Assembly: GCA_017163975.1 (NCBI GenBank)
Contig: JAFFSR010000279.1
Coordinates: 248,001-312,000 of the forward strand
Source of the DNA: Anastatus disparis
Lineage: Eukaryota; Arthropoda; Insecta; Hymenoptera; Eupelmidae
Direction of reading: 5' to 3'
DNA: 64,000 nt
Part shown: in pieces, positions 10,902 through 22,928 of the stretch
How positions within the stretch are numbered: position 1 is the first letter of the stretch
Layout: the number at the start of each line of letters is the position of its first letter
The notes under the pieces: model-generated
Told to the model about the DNA's origin: nothing
Database searches by the model: none
What the model saw: only the letters and a program-made list of their open reading frames with translations
Program-made: the position numbers and the translations under genes

Positions 10902-11520
10902 TTACTCTTTAGCAAAACCATATGTTTGCATAGCATAAGTTATGCGACTTAATTTCCCTGTTTCATAAAACTGTCCAAATTCAACTTTTCTTTTATATAT
11001 CCTTTGGATATTTCCATTCCAATATCTCTCTACACTAAAAAATAAGTGGGGAAGAAGCACTACCATTAGTAGCAAGACTATGCTCTTTTTGTTTTGTGCG
11101 CTGAAAATGCCGCTGCGGGGAAACAATAGTGCCACCGTGGAAAGGGAGGTGTACTTCACATCACACCAAGCAAAATCAACACGTTAATACGCATGCACTA
11201 CTAAGAGAGGTGTTAGCATCAACGGTGGAACGTCACGTTCTCCACAATAAAAAGCATTAGCATACTAACGATTCCGTTGAATAGAAGTACTGCGAGGAAC
11301 TTGTGCACTACCACTTATTTTTCAGTGTAGGAATAAATCTTTAAATTTTTACATGTTATTACATCGTCTTTATGGACGGACCATTACTTATTCGCATCAT
11401 TTTGCAGAAGAGAATGTAATAGATAAATGGTATCTTCTTCTGCTAATTACTATAAAGCGATACAATTTTTCAATTCACTTAAGAATTCCATTGATTTTTC
11501 AACCTCTGTACTGTTACAAA
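10902..11520 (-). pseudogene. Gag remnant split by a MITE
   Basis: The 10902-11030 part reads RYWNGNIQRIYKRKVEFG and so on, matching RYWNSNIQRKAQRKIEHG in the intact gag. The upstream part continues at 11331-11520 (for example SMEFLSELKN and KFKDLF) with several stops. The MITE at 11033-11327 lies between the two parts. Open codons inside the MITE are not gag. Confidence 0.75.
11033..11327. mobile_element. MITE with TA target duplication
   Basis: About 295 bp with terminal inverted repeats of ~17-19 bases: CACTAAAAAATAAGTGG at the left and the reverse complement of CACTGAAAAATAAGTGG at the right. A TA dinucleotide lies on each side (11031-11032, 11328-11329). Removing it with one TA brings the flanking gag codons back into a single frame, which supports the boundaries. 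TA duplication fits a Tc1/mariner-type MITE. It has no coding capacity. Confidence 0.8.
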
Positions 11521-11582
11521 CTCTGATTTTTTCATTTAGTTTTATTTATCTATTATTGAAATAATTCAGAACTAGCAAAAAA

Positions 11583-11660
11583 TACCTCGCTCCTAACGTC
11601 GCTCGGTTGAATTTTCATATATTATATTATCATGTATAAATTAGCCAATTTTAAAATAAA
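11583..11660 (+). repeat. Dispersed repeat, copy 1
   Basis: A ~75-base segment with CGCTCCTAACGTCGCTCGG and then TGAATTTTC, ATTATATTAT and ATGTATAAAT. It recurs in the same direction at 15818-15890, so the two copies bracket the large foldback element. Confidence 0.65.
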
Positions 11661-12415
11661 AAAGAATCGACGCAACTTATGAATTGTGATATTGTAGTTT
11701 TGTATTAAATTAAATTTTTCTATTTTTATAAAGAAGATTAATTAAAGTTGCGATGTGCATAAAAATTGTTTAAATACAAATTGTATCATGATGAATTAAG
11801 AATTTGTTCTACTAAATTGCATTTGAATCAATGAAAAAATATAATAGGAATTTTTTCTTTTTAATCACGTGTTTCAATCACGAACCATGAAATAATCGAA
11901 AACAGTATTCGACGTTTACTAGAACTAACAACTGCACGGAGAAAAGAAAGTATGGTTAAAATAGGTTCTAAATCAAGTATATGTAATTTATGTATTAAGG
12001 TACTTAAAAAAAGAGTGACGATATAATTTCAATTAGTACTATAGCTTGAATTTTAGGGACCAATGTTGGTACTATTATATTATGAAGTAAGAGCATAAAT
12101 TTGCGATGCTTACTGCTTGTTTTTTGGTATTAAGACTGATCTTTCACCTACTTGATTCAAGGGCAATATTTAGCAGAAAATGCAATCATTAACCTCTTTT
12201 CGTGAGGCTTTTCCTGTTACTAAAATTGAAAATTATTAAATATAGAATTATTTATATAATATATAACACTTTAAAATTACTAATAATTAACATTTAAATT
12301 CGTGATATTCAAGGAATAAAACAATACATGTTTATCTTCCATATTCCGTTTTAAAATAGTTACTTTTGAGTTTTAAATTAATGATTAGAAATTTAAAATT
12401 GATATATATATTATT
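11661..12415. other. AT-rich stretch, nothing recognised
   Basis: No coding frame, RNA gene or clear repeat seen on either strand. Confidence 0.5.
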
Positions 12416-15400
12416 AGTCCAATCAATAAAGACATTTTGAGGACATTAATTAAAGGCTTAATGAAACTTATATGGAGTTGTTAAGGGCGATGAAAAAACA
12501 TACTCTGTATAAAATGTAACCAAAAAAAAACGGTAGAAAATGCTCCAGGAGGCTGCAAAGTTGGCCAAAACAGCTTTTTTAATTCTCTGAAGCAACCTAT
12601 GCATTTAATCGAAAAAAAGTAATTAATAAAAGTATTAGAGAATAAAAAAACCTACAAATTGAGTACTGCTGCGATTATTTTCATCAATTAGTTATTGCAA
12701 AAAAGCCAAAAAACCATCAATAATGGCCATTTCTTGAATATCAATTATTTATTGCAAAAATAATTTTTTAAATATTTTTAAACTTTTAAAAGGAAGCCTT
12801 CATCAAATCGAACAGAAAGAGAGGTTGCAACAGCAAATTGGTTAATTTGTTGCTGAGATATTCCCTATTATTTATCCCAACGCGTTAAATGTTTATTGCT
12901 ATAATTTTTTTTTGGCTGAACATATTGAGTTGCATAAGGGCTTAAACTCTTCATGAAGGTTCAAATTTTCATATTTTGTTAAGAGCAAATTAGAAAATTC
13001 AATTGCAATATTTTTTATAACGCTTTAAAAAAGAGGGTGTTTTTTTTTATAAATAAATAAAGCTTGTGCTTTATTTATAACTTTTACGAATTCGCTATTT
13101 GAATATTCTTATAGCGGTGTTCGAAACGAAGATTTAAAAAAAAAGAACTCTCTAAGGCCAATAGGAGCCGAGAGAAGATTTTTTTTTTTTTAAATCACAG
13201 GGACTTTGTTTATAACAATTAAGAAACGAATCAAGCGTCATTTTGTAGTTGAAGACTTATATTTTAAAAATCTATGATTATATTTTTAAAAATAAGACTC
13301 TTTATTATTGAAATTAGAATAATACTAACATACAAATAATAACGTCAAAGTCGGAGTCGTGGTGGGGATGCTTATCTTTGCGCGTGAGAAAAATTAACGA
13401 AGGATCCCGTCCCAATAAAATTCGTAAGAATTAACCGTATCTCCGAAAATAATGGACCAATTTTGATGTTTTTTTTTTTAATCTGGGGTATCTTGAAAAA
13501 TTATCAATATTGGTGCAAATAGTTTTTCAAAATAGGGTATATTTAAATTAAAACAACTGTACCTTTTACGGACACCTTAAACGCAAATAATTGGTGTGGC
13601 TCACTAAATCAATATTTTTAAATGTGTAATGTCTCATTTTAAAGCTAAAAAAAAGAACTTGAAAATGAGATATCATGAGTTTCATTACGATTAATATTTA
13701 CGAAATGCGCGCGGATTAACGTAAATGTTGTAAATGAACTTACCTTATTATTCCTCATAATTATTACATTTGGAACCTGGAGATAAATTTAATTAAAATT
13801 TTTACTTTTTCTATATTTTAACTAATTATTATAATGAATTTATAGTTTAAATAAATAAAAAAATAATTATTAATAATTGCAAAAACTTTAATAGTAATAA
13901 TAAAAATTGTTATCTCATTTTTTCTTATTTTTCTTTGTTTTTCATACAAAAAATTTTTTCATTATTAAATATATTTTCATTTTATTTTCTAAAGTTAAAC
14001 TACTGAGATTTTTATGTAAGAAACATATTTAAAATAACACAAAAAAAATCGATAAACAAAGGGTAATCAGAAAATATAAATTTGTATTTAAATAAACATT
14101 GAATTTCAGCAACAGCTTCTTATATATTATATAGATTAAAGTTATTATTTCTAGCAATTATAAGATTTGAAATATTTTTTTGTATGAAAAACAAAGAAAA
14201 ATAAGAAAAAATGAGATAACAATTTTTATTATTACTATTAAAGTTTTTGCAGTTATTAATAATTATTTTTTTATTTATTTAAACTATAAATTCATTATAA
14301 TAATTAGTTAAAATATAGAAAAAGTAAAAATTTTAATTAAATTTATCTCCAGGTTCCAAATGTAATAATTATGAGGAATAATAAGGTAAGTTCATTTACA
14401 ACATTTATGTTAATCCGCGCGCATTTCGTAAATATTAATCGTAATGAAACTCATGATATCTCATTTTCAAGTTCTTTTTTTTAGCTTTAAAATGAGACAT
14501 TACACATTTAAAAATATTGATTTAGTGAGCCACACCAATTATTTGCGTTTAAGGTGTCCGTAAAAGGTACAGTTGTTTTAATTTAAATATACCCTATTTT
14601 GAAAAACTATTTGCACCAATATTGATAATTTTTCAAGATACCCCAGATTAAAAAAAAACATCAAAATTGGTCCATTATTTTCGGAGATACGGTTAATTCT
14701 TACGAATTTTATTGGGACGGGGTCCTTCGTTAATTTTTCTCACGCGCAAAGATAAGCATCCCCACCACGACTCCGACTTTGACGTTATTATTTGTATGTT
14801 AGTATTATTCTAATTTTAATAATAAAGAGTCTTATTTTTAAAAATATAATCATAGATTTTTAAAATATAAGTCTTCAACTACAAAATGACGCTTGATTCG
14901 TTTCTTAATTGTTATAAACAAAGTCCCTGTGATTTAAAAAAAAAAAAATCTTATCTCGGCTCCTATTGGCCTTAGAGAGTTCTTTTTTTTTTAAATCTTC
15001 GTTTCGAACACCGCTATAAGAATATTCAAATAGCGAATCCGTAAAAGTTATAAATAAAGCACCAGCTTTATTTATTTATAAAAAAAACACCCTCTTTTTT
15101 AAAGCGTTATAAAAAATATTGCAATTGAATTTTCTAATTTGCTCTTAACAAAATATGAAAATTTGAACCTTCATGAAGAGTTTAAGCCCTTATGCAACTC
15201 AATATGTTCAGCCAAAAAAAAATTATAGCAATAAACATTTAACGCGTTGGGATAAATAATAGGGAATATCTCAGCAACAAATTAACCAATTTGCTGTTGC
15301 AACCTCTCTTTCTGTTCGTTTTGATGAAGGCTTCCTTTTAAAAGTTTAAAAATATTTAAAAAATTATTTTTGCAATAAATAATTGATATTCAAGAAATGG

Positions 15401-15718
15401 CCATTTTTGATGGTTTTTTGGCTTTTTTGCAATAACTAATTGATGAAAATAATCGCAGCAGTACTCAAATTGTAGGTTTTTTTATTCTCTAATACTTTTA
15501 TTAATTACTTTTTTTCGATTTAATGCATAGGTTGCTTCAGAGAATTAAAATAGCTGTTTTGGCCAACTTTGCAGCCCCCTGGAGCATTTTCTACCGTTTT
15601 TTTTTGGTTACATTTTATACAGAGTATGTTTTTTCATCGCCCTTAACAACTCCATATAAGTTTCATTAAGCCTTTAATTAATGTCTAAAATAGCCATTTT
15701 TTTGCTCTATTGATTGGA
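12416..15718. mobile_element. 3.3-kb foldback element (giant palindrome)
   Basis: The left arm (~12416-13953) and the right arm (~14176-15718) are inverted copies about 1.54 kb long, nearly identical by eye, around a ~220-base unmatched centre. The outer ends share GTCCAATCAATA and are flanked by TA, so a TA target duplication is likely. The left arm near its end differs from the right by a short indel. No reading frame of note, so this is a non-autonomous element with very long inverted repeats. Superfamily is not clear. Confidence 0.88.
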
Positions 15719-15817
15719 CTATATATGATTTACATTATATTTATCAACGGTTGAAAATCGTTACACAATTTATTGGGTTTTACGTTAACAGGTATTAATT
15801 ATATTGAAGTTTTTCGC

Positions 15818-15890
15818 TCCTAACGTCACTTAGTTGAATTTTCTTTTATTATATTATTATGTATAAATGACTAATTTTAAGTAAATAAGA
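15818..15890 (+). repeat. Dispersed repeat, copy 2
   Basis: Partner of 11583-11660: TCGCTCCTAACGTCACTTAG, then TGAATTTTC, ATTATATTAT and ATGTATAAAT, same direction. Confidence 0.65.
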
Positions 15891-16944
15891 ATTAATTAAT
15901 TGAATTTTGAGTACTAAATAAGATTAAAAATAATTTGATGAAACATAATATAAAAATATATGTACACATGTGCTTGAAGTAAAAAAGCGTATAATTTATT
16001 TCAAATGACTTATTCTTACTCTACTTCCATTAGAAAAACAAAGATAGTACGATATTTAATGTAAATAAACTGAGAACTGGGTACTGAGTTACAATTATAA
16101 TTTCCAGACCTCAATATATGACCATGAATTTGAATTATGAAATTAATTTATAAGTGAAACATGCTTAGAAGAAAGTAGAATTATTTCATTATGTTAAATT
16201 TGTTATCAAAGTTTTATTATATTTTACTATAAGAAGATAAAAAAATTAACTGTCTTTTCATTCTATTGCTGAATTTCCATAAAAGGAATGTATTAACTTG
16301 TAGTATGTCTCGTGATGTTTATTTATTTGAATTTTTAAATTATTCCAATCATTAGTTTTCAAGATATTTAAATTTCTGATTCCAAATGGAAAAATTTTAG
16401 TAAATAATATTGGAACCCAAACTTCTCAATAACTAATGAATAGATTTATGTAAAAATTTAACTGAATAATCTTCGTGATACATACTGTATGTTAATGCAT
16501 CTATTTATTCAAAATTTTAAAATACAATGGAAATACAATTAATATTTATGGGTGGAAGTATGCAGTCCATTTTACATCTCCTTAAATAATTTATATTTAT
16601 AAAATTCACATAACATCATATTAAAACTATTAAAATGAGAATCATATATTCAATATAACTGTCAACTATGGATAAAAAGTTTAAAAAATTAAGTGATAAC
16701 TTATAAATAGTTATATTATTTTATTAAATACATTTCCAACCTAAATAATTGACTTCATGTTAAAACTAAATTTAATTAGCATTCAATACCACAAGTTATT
16801 TAAAAAATTTTTCATTATTCAAAATTATTAAAAAGTTATTTATAAAAAGTATTCCCATATCAAAATTTCAAAATTATACCAATTTAATTTTTTATTCTTT
16901 ACATTAGAGAATTAGTTTTGATGTTGAAATTTTTTTGTGAAATG

Positions 16945-16948
<4 letters not shown>
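15891..16948. other. AT-rich stretch, nothing recognised
   Basis: No coding frame or repeat structure that I can support. Confidence 0.5.

Positions 16949-16997
<49 letters not shown>
16949..16997. repeat. (AT)n microsatellite
   Basis: About 24 perfect AT units. Confidence 0.97.
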
Positions 16998-17001
<4 letters not shown>

Positions 17002-17159
17002 CTTATAGTAAAATATTTTATCACCTTGTATGAAAATTATTTTGTAAAAGTAGAATAATGCTTCAAATAAACAAATGATTATAAGAAAATATTGAAAACT
17101 GTAAATAACAATAAAAAAGCGTTAGGCTAGAAATAAATAATGGTTCTCACATAGCATGG

Positions 17160-18300
17160 AAGATTTCACTGAAATTTTTCGAATTATTCCACTGGAATAT
17201 TTCAATGGAACCTTTCATGTAGATTATTGAAAGTCTTCACGGAATTGAAAACTTCCAGGAATATTTCAGGAATATTTCAAAGGAATGTTTGAAAAATTTT
17301 GCGAAATATTCCATGTAATATTCACGAAAGATTTCTGAAATATTTCATAAAATATTTCACGTAATGTTTATGAACATTCCAGTAAAATATTTCATGGAAG
17401 ATTCCAGAAAGATTCCATAAACATTTCGCTAGAAGATTTCAAAAAACTTTAAAATCGCACAGCAAAATATTAGGTAAATCTTCTGTAAATATTCTACGAA
17501 ACATTTCACAGGAAGATTAAAGTAATCCTCCGATGAAATATTTCATGGAAGATTTCGGGAAGATTCCGATAAACATTAAAATCGTACAGCGGAATATTAC
17601 ATAAATCTTCCATAAATATTCCACGAAATGTTCCACAGAAATATTTAAGTAACCTTCCAGTGGAATATTTTATGAAAGATTTCAGAAAGATTCCATAAAC
17701 ATTTCACTGAAAGATTCCAAATAACTTTCAAATCGTACAGTGGAATATAACATAAATCTTTCATGAATAGTCAACGAAATATTCCACAAAAAGATTTAAG
17801 TAATCTTTTAGTGGAATATTTCATTAAAGATTTTAGAAAGATTCCAGAAACATTTCACTGGAAGATTCCTAAAAACTTCTAAATCGTGCAGCGGAATATT
17901 ACATAAATCTTCCATAAATATTCCACGAAATGTTCCACAGAAATATTTAAGTAACCTTCCAGTGGAATATTTTATGAAAGATTTCAGAAAGATTCCATAA
18001 ACATTTCACTGAAAGATTCCAAATAACTTTCAAATCGTACAGTGGAATATAACATAAATCTTTCATGAATAGTCAACGAAATATTCCACAAAAAGATTTA
18101 AGTAATCTTTTAGTGGAATATTTCATTAAAGATTTTAGAAAGATTCCAGAAACATTTCACTGGAAGATTCCTAAAAACTTCTAAATCGTGCAGCGAAATA
18201 TTACATAAATCTTCCGTAAATATTCCACGAAATATTTTACGCAAAGATTACAGTAATCTTCCAGTGGAATATTGCTTAAGAGATTCTAGAATGATTCCAT
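17160..18300. repeat. Satellite, ~150-bp unit in a ~300-bp dimer
   Basis: Dense in GGAATATTTC/GAAATATTCC. The phrase GCAGCGGAATATTACATAAA begins near 17586 and 17886 (and in a variant at 18186), 300 bases apart, with a variant half-unit (CAGTGGAATATAACATAAA) midway. The 17587-17886 and 17887-18186 dimers are almost identical, so the dimer was recently amplified. Earlier copies are more diverged. Confidence 0.85.
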
Positions 18301-18550
18301 GAAGTTTTCGTTAGAAGATTGCGCGGAACGTTACGGGAGGTTTTCAGTGACGCCGATAAGGGGATGTTTGTTAAATTTGAGTTTTATTCCCAAGTGGTTG
18401 AAATATACCTCCCTCACTATAAAAGCGAAAGGGTATCAGCACTTTGATGTGCACAGTCGAAGCGAATATTTAAATGCGATTTTATCACTAAATGTTTATG
18501 TATGCGTATATGTATTGATGTATAAGTGTAATGTGTTATTATATAATATA
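18301..18550. other. Non-satellite island inside the satellite
   Basis: The GGAATATTTC pattern stops and a more GC-balanced segment appears. It includes CACTATAAAAGCG at about 18415-18427, a TATA-box-like sequence on the plus strand. A 127-codon frame from 18299 runs through the island back into satellite DNA and matches nothing I know, so I do not call a gene. Confidence 0.35.
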
Positions 18551-18910
18551 TATACCATTTTCTCACAGCATTTCGCATTTCCCAAAAATCTTCCAGGAAC
18601 ATTTCATGAAAGATTACCCAAACCTTCCATTTTTATATTTTCGAAATCTCTCAAGAGTATTCTATGGATTATTCCAATGTAGGAAGAATCAAGGGCACAC
18701 GAATATTACACGAATATTTCACGGAAGATTCCTGAAATATTCCAAATCTTTCGTTCCAATATTCTGCGAATCTTCCATAAATATTCCACGGAATATTTTA
18801 CGATAGATTTCTAAAATCATCCAGAAATATTTCACGGAATATTTCATGGAAAATTCTTTAAATCTTTCGTGCATATTCCATGAAAGATTCTTTAGATCTT
18901 TCGTTTATAG
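18551..18910. repeat. Satellite continuation
   Basis: Diverged GGAATATTTC-type repeat, same family as 17160-18300, with less regular spacing. Confidence 0.7.
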
Positions 18911-19044
18911 AGGATCTGTGGCTTTTGATCCTTCAAATCTCAATCCTTGAATATTTTTTTAAATATTTTGAGTAACAGACAGAATATATTCTCAGAGTTT
19001 TAGCGATTTTTATTTTTTTGCTCTTCCAGTTGGTGTAAAATGTC

Positions 19045-19047
<3 letters not shown>

Positions 19048-19102
<55 letters not shown>
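19048..19102. repeat. (TA)n microsatellite, left of palindrome
   Basis: Perfect TA repeat that resumes at 20167 beyond the palindrome. Confidence 0.95.
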
Positions 19103-19104
<2 letters not shown>

Positions 19105-20162
19105 GTCAATCGACGTCAAACGGATAATGGCTCCGTCCAAAATTGTAGATCACTAAAAAAGCCGTGCATGGGCTCAAAATTTTCGTCTTACACTCTTATT
19201 TCTTTAGCAATGTGGCGATTTTGAACAATTCAAAATGGCGGCCTTAATATGGCGACTCAAACCTAGAAATTTCATAAAAAATTTTCAAAAATTAATTTTT
19301 ATTCATTCAAACCTGATTCTACATATTTTTTATATCAGAAATCAATTTAGCGTTCGATTTCACATGAGAATATAGTATCGCACTCAAGGTAAAAAAATTT
19401 TACAATATCATCTGAAGGTCATATCGCGATACAATAGTTATTTCTAGAATTAATCATTGATAAACGTTGATTAGTAATAAAATGAAGATACTGATAGGTA
19501 ACTTGAGTCACTGAATCCAAATCTGATATCCGCTCAACCCTACCAGTCTCCATCAAGGTTATTTGAAGGTCAAATCGCGAATATCTTCTATTATTTGATA
19601 AGATTACACTCCAACAGACCCCAGTTTCGGATTCGGTGACACGTAAAACTTGAAGGTCTCCTAATGTTATCCAATAATAAAAGATATTCGCGATAGGACC
19701 TTCAAATGACTTTCATACAGATCTTGTAGGGTTAAGCGGACATCAGATTTAAATTCAGTAACTCGAGTTATCTATCAGTATCTTCATTTCCTCATTAATC
19801 AACATTAATCAATGAGTAATGTGAGAAATAACTATTATTTCCCGATATGACCTTCCGATGACATTGTAAATTTTTTTTACCTCGAGTGCAATTCTATATT
19901 CTTATCTAAAATTGAAGGCTTAATTGATTTCTGATATAAAAAATATGTAGAATCAGATTTGAATGAATTAAAATTAATTTTGAAAATTTTTTATGATATC
20001 CCTAGGTTTAAGCCGCCATATTAAGGCCGCCATTTTGGATTTTTCAAAATCGCCACATTGCAAAAATAAGTAGAGTGTAAGACGAAAATTGTGAGCCCAT
20101 GCACGACTTTTTTAGTGATCTACAATTTTGGACAGAGCCATTATCCGTTTGACGTGGATTGA

Positions 20163-20166
<4 letters not shown>
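19103..20166. mobile_element. 1.06-kb palindromic element inserted in (TA)n
   Basis: Two inverted arms of about 520 bases meet near 19635. The outer ends read GGGTCAATCGACGTCAAACG and the complement of GAGTCAATCCACGTCAAACG. Inner landmarks such as GGTCATATCGCGATA and ATGGCGGCCTTAATATGG occur in both arms. By eye identity is about 85-90%. Both ends sit in TA repeat, consistent with TA-targeted insertion. No gene. Confidence 0.85.

Positions 20167-20207
<41 letters not shown>
20167..20207. repeat. (TA)n microsatellite, right of palindrome
   Basis: Continuation of the tract at 19048-19102. Confidence 0.95.
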
Positions 20208-20209
<2 letters not shown>

Positions 20210-20523
20210 ATAAATAATTGCCGAAAATAATCATTTTTTATCATTATATTATTTTTACAAATTTCATTATTATTTATTTATCATATAACAATTAATTCAT
20301 AGCATTTTTCATAATTTCTTTAATTTTTCAGCTTTTAAAGTAAAAAGGCAGTAAATTAAATCAGTTAATATAAAAGCAATTCTTTTGTGAATATCCTTGG
20401 AAAAAGTTCATTAAAAATGAATGAAAATTCTTAAGAGAATTTTCATTTTCAACAATGGTTTTGACTAAGGAAGATAAATTGATTGTTAAAAGACAGGGAT
20501 TGTATAGTGGAATTGCTTTCATG

Positions 20524-20865
20524 TTAAGGTAGTTGTCAACCCATTACATCATGAAAAAATTATTCATTATAAAATGCATTAACATTTGGTTTACAACTTC
20601 AATATAACTTTATAAATAAATAGTTGAATTTTTGGAACGATTAACGGTTTTATAATTATAATATAATATATTAAATTTGTAATTTTAATAATATTTATTA
20701 TATAAAATGAAAATTTTAAAATTTTAAATCTTACTTTTAAAACCGCTGGACGTTATAAAATTTTAACTATTTATTTGTGAAATCATATTGAAGTTGTGGA
20801 CTAAATTTTGAAGCATGTTATAATAAACAGTTTTTTATGATGTAAGAGGTCGACAACTACCTTAA
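20524..20865. mobile_element. Foldback MITE flanked by TTAA
   Basis: Ends TTAAGGTAGTTGTCAACC and the complement of TTAAGGTAGTTGTCGACC. Imperfect inverted arms extend over 100 bases, including CATCATGAAAAA/CATCATAAAAAA and ACAACTTCAATATGA. The duplicated target is TTAA, or TA if the ends are drawn two bases wider. It lies just upstream of the Helitron remnant. Confidence 0.8.
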
Positions 20866-20921
20866 CTGATATTCATATATTAGAATATAATAACATTTCA
20901 AACCAGTGCACCTCATTCGAC

Positions 20922-21290
20922 ATGCAATTAACTTCACTAATTCAGAGACCAGAATATGTTAATTCAGTACTGATTGATGGAGAATTCATACAGTTATTAT
21001 TTACCGGAAATTTAAAAAAGAGGCACCGGATTCGTGTGTATTATAATAATAAGGTAATTCATATATATGACAGTTTGAATCTTATATATTTACAAGATGA
21101 GTATAAGATTTATATAAACAGATTATTTCCAAACAAATCAGAATTAAGCACAGTATTTGAAACAGTACAATCACAAACGAATAATTATGATGGTAGCGTT
21201 TTTGCAATGGTTTTTGCTGTTGCAGTAGTTTATAATTTTGGTCCATGTTGTTTAAGATATAATGTTTCTCAAATGCGATTACGTTTATAA
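20922..21290 (+). pseudogene. Ulp1/C48-like protease domain of the Helitron
   Basis: 122 codons. YNNKVIHIYDSLN followed about 60 residues on by NNYDGSVFAMVFA and then QMRLRL matches the C48-like cysteine protease module carried by many insect Helitrons. The Asp in the YDSLN part is present, but the expected Asp-Cys-Gly is Asp-Gly-Ser, so the catalytic Cys is missing. The conserved His-Trp pair upstream is not visible either. It is non-catalytic as it stands. Confidence 0.6.
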
Positions 21291-21317
21291 AGAATTTTTA
21301 AAACGCAGAAAATAAAA

Positions 21318-22920
21318 ATGTTTCAAGTTTTACAAAATTATAATAATGCAAAAATTAATTATGATAATCCACCGGATATGATAAAAAGGAGTTTTTGTCA
21401 TGAGCAAGGTCTTAATCAAATACCATTTAATTTAGATTTCGCCGAGCTTGAAATATTATAAAAAAAACTCACAAATGCATTTATTGCCAGAACAAAAAAA
21501 GATCATGAAAATGTATCGTAAACAAAAGAATTCGAATCATGAAACAATTTTGATGGAAATTGACAATGACATTTCAGATAGAAATTTTTAAAAACCAGAT
21601 AATGATATAATGGGAATCGATGACATCCACTTGAATTATAACGATAATAAAATTGGGACAGTTGAGATTAAATTAAATAAAGAAAAAAAAGAATCAAAAG
21701 AAATAGATTTAAAAAAAACTTTATTTGTAACAGAACTTAAGAGCTTGACGGAGCTGCCTGCCTTCTAATAATATTTCCAATCCTAACTTATGAATAAACG
21801 ATGCGTTTAATCAAGTTTTTTTGCTACAAAGTAAAAATTTGTAAGATTATACTCCAGTGCTGACAACTCAAGAAAACCACCAAAATATTAGACATATAAA
21901 GTTATAATAAAAACTTTCAATGTATCGTATTTTAAAGTTAGGTCCATCAAGTTTGATATCTAATTTTCAATCCAAGCTCATAAAAAAATAACAAGTCCAA
22001 ATGAATTTTTATTTTGACAAAAATTATTGTATTAATATAGCATTAGTACGGACGAGTCATTATATTTGTTTAATTTATTAATTTAAAAAGATACTGATAT
22101 AATAAAAAAAGCAAAACTCAAGCGATGTAGCTCCGACATCCAGTTAATAGGAAAACGGTAACAGAAGAATCACATAAATATAAAAAAATTTCAGAAAAAG
22201 ACATTATTATGAAAATGCGAGAAACAAAAAAGTAATGATAAATTAGAACTAAGACGTGTTCAAGAAACTTTACGTAAGAAAAAAGCTTATAAAAAAATGA
22301 AAAAAGGACAACCAAATAAATATAAACAGAAATTAGAAAATACTGTGATAACAAAATGGCAATTCAAGGAAACAATGAGTACTGATAAATTGGAACAAAT
22401 ACGTGCGAATGAGGCTTTACGTAAGAACGAAGCTTATATAAAAAATTAAAGAAAAACAACAAAAAAAATATGAAGAAAAATTAGAAAATATTAAGTGTAA
22501 ACGATTAAAATATGAAGATAATAATTATAATGAAAATTAGAATAATAATAATCATAATAACAATCATAATATTGTATTAAACGAAGTTATTGATAAAACA
22601 ATAAAGGGCAAAGTAGAAAAAAAATTAATGAAATTAAATGAAAAAATATTAACTGAAAAAATTAATTTGAAACTGATTGGTTGTATGGCAAATATATATT
22701 TCGATGAAAATCTCATATCTGAAAATTACATTGGTTCCATGACGAATACATGTGTTTATTGTGATGCGCAACATTTTTGCTTTTTAATATACTAAAAGTA
22801 ACGATTTCTCAAATTGTTGTCATAAAGGTAAAGTAGAATTGTTAGGAAATCCACCTTACCCAGAACGATTAATGTTTTGAGCAACTGAATTTACGGAAGA
22901 AAGTATTGATTTTCGACGAA
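21318..22920 (+). pseudogene. Helitron N-terminal helical region, degenerate
   Basis: Fragments of lysine- and glutamate-rich helix (for example RANEALRKNEAYIK near 22408) are followed near 22690-22800 by YIGSMTNTCVYCDAQHF, a Cys-containing motif seen upstream of the Helitron-like N domain. Stops occur in every frame. There is no single frame to annotate. Confidence 0.55.
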
Positions 22921-22928
22921 ATGTTAGG

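Larger units (their letters stand above)
9605..11520 (-). mobile_element. Decayed relative of the 391-6784 LTR retrotransposon
   Basis: Minus-strand fragments in the same gag-then-protease order and with clear similarity to the intact element. No LTRs could be found around it. It is older than the first element, as the frames are broken in many places and a MITE lies inside gag. Confidence 0.8.

Noticed and set aside
18299..18682. 127-codon plus-strand frame following a TATA-like box
   Set aside because: Its frame crosses from an island into satellite DNA and has no recognisable domain. The start lies upstream of the TATA-like sequence.
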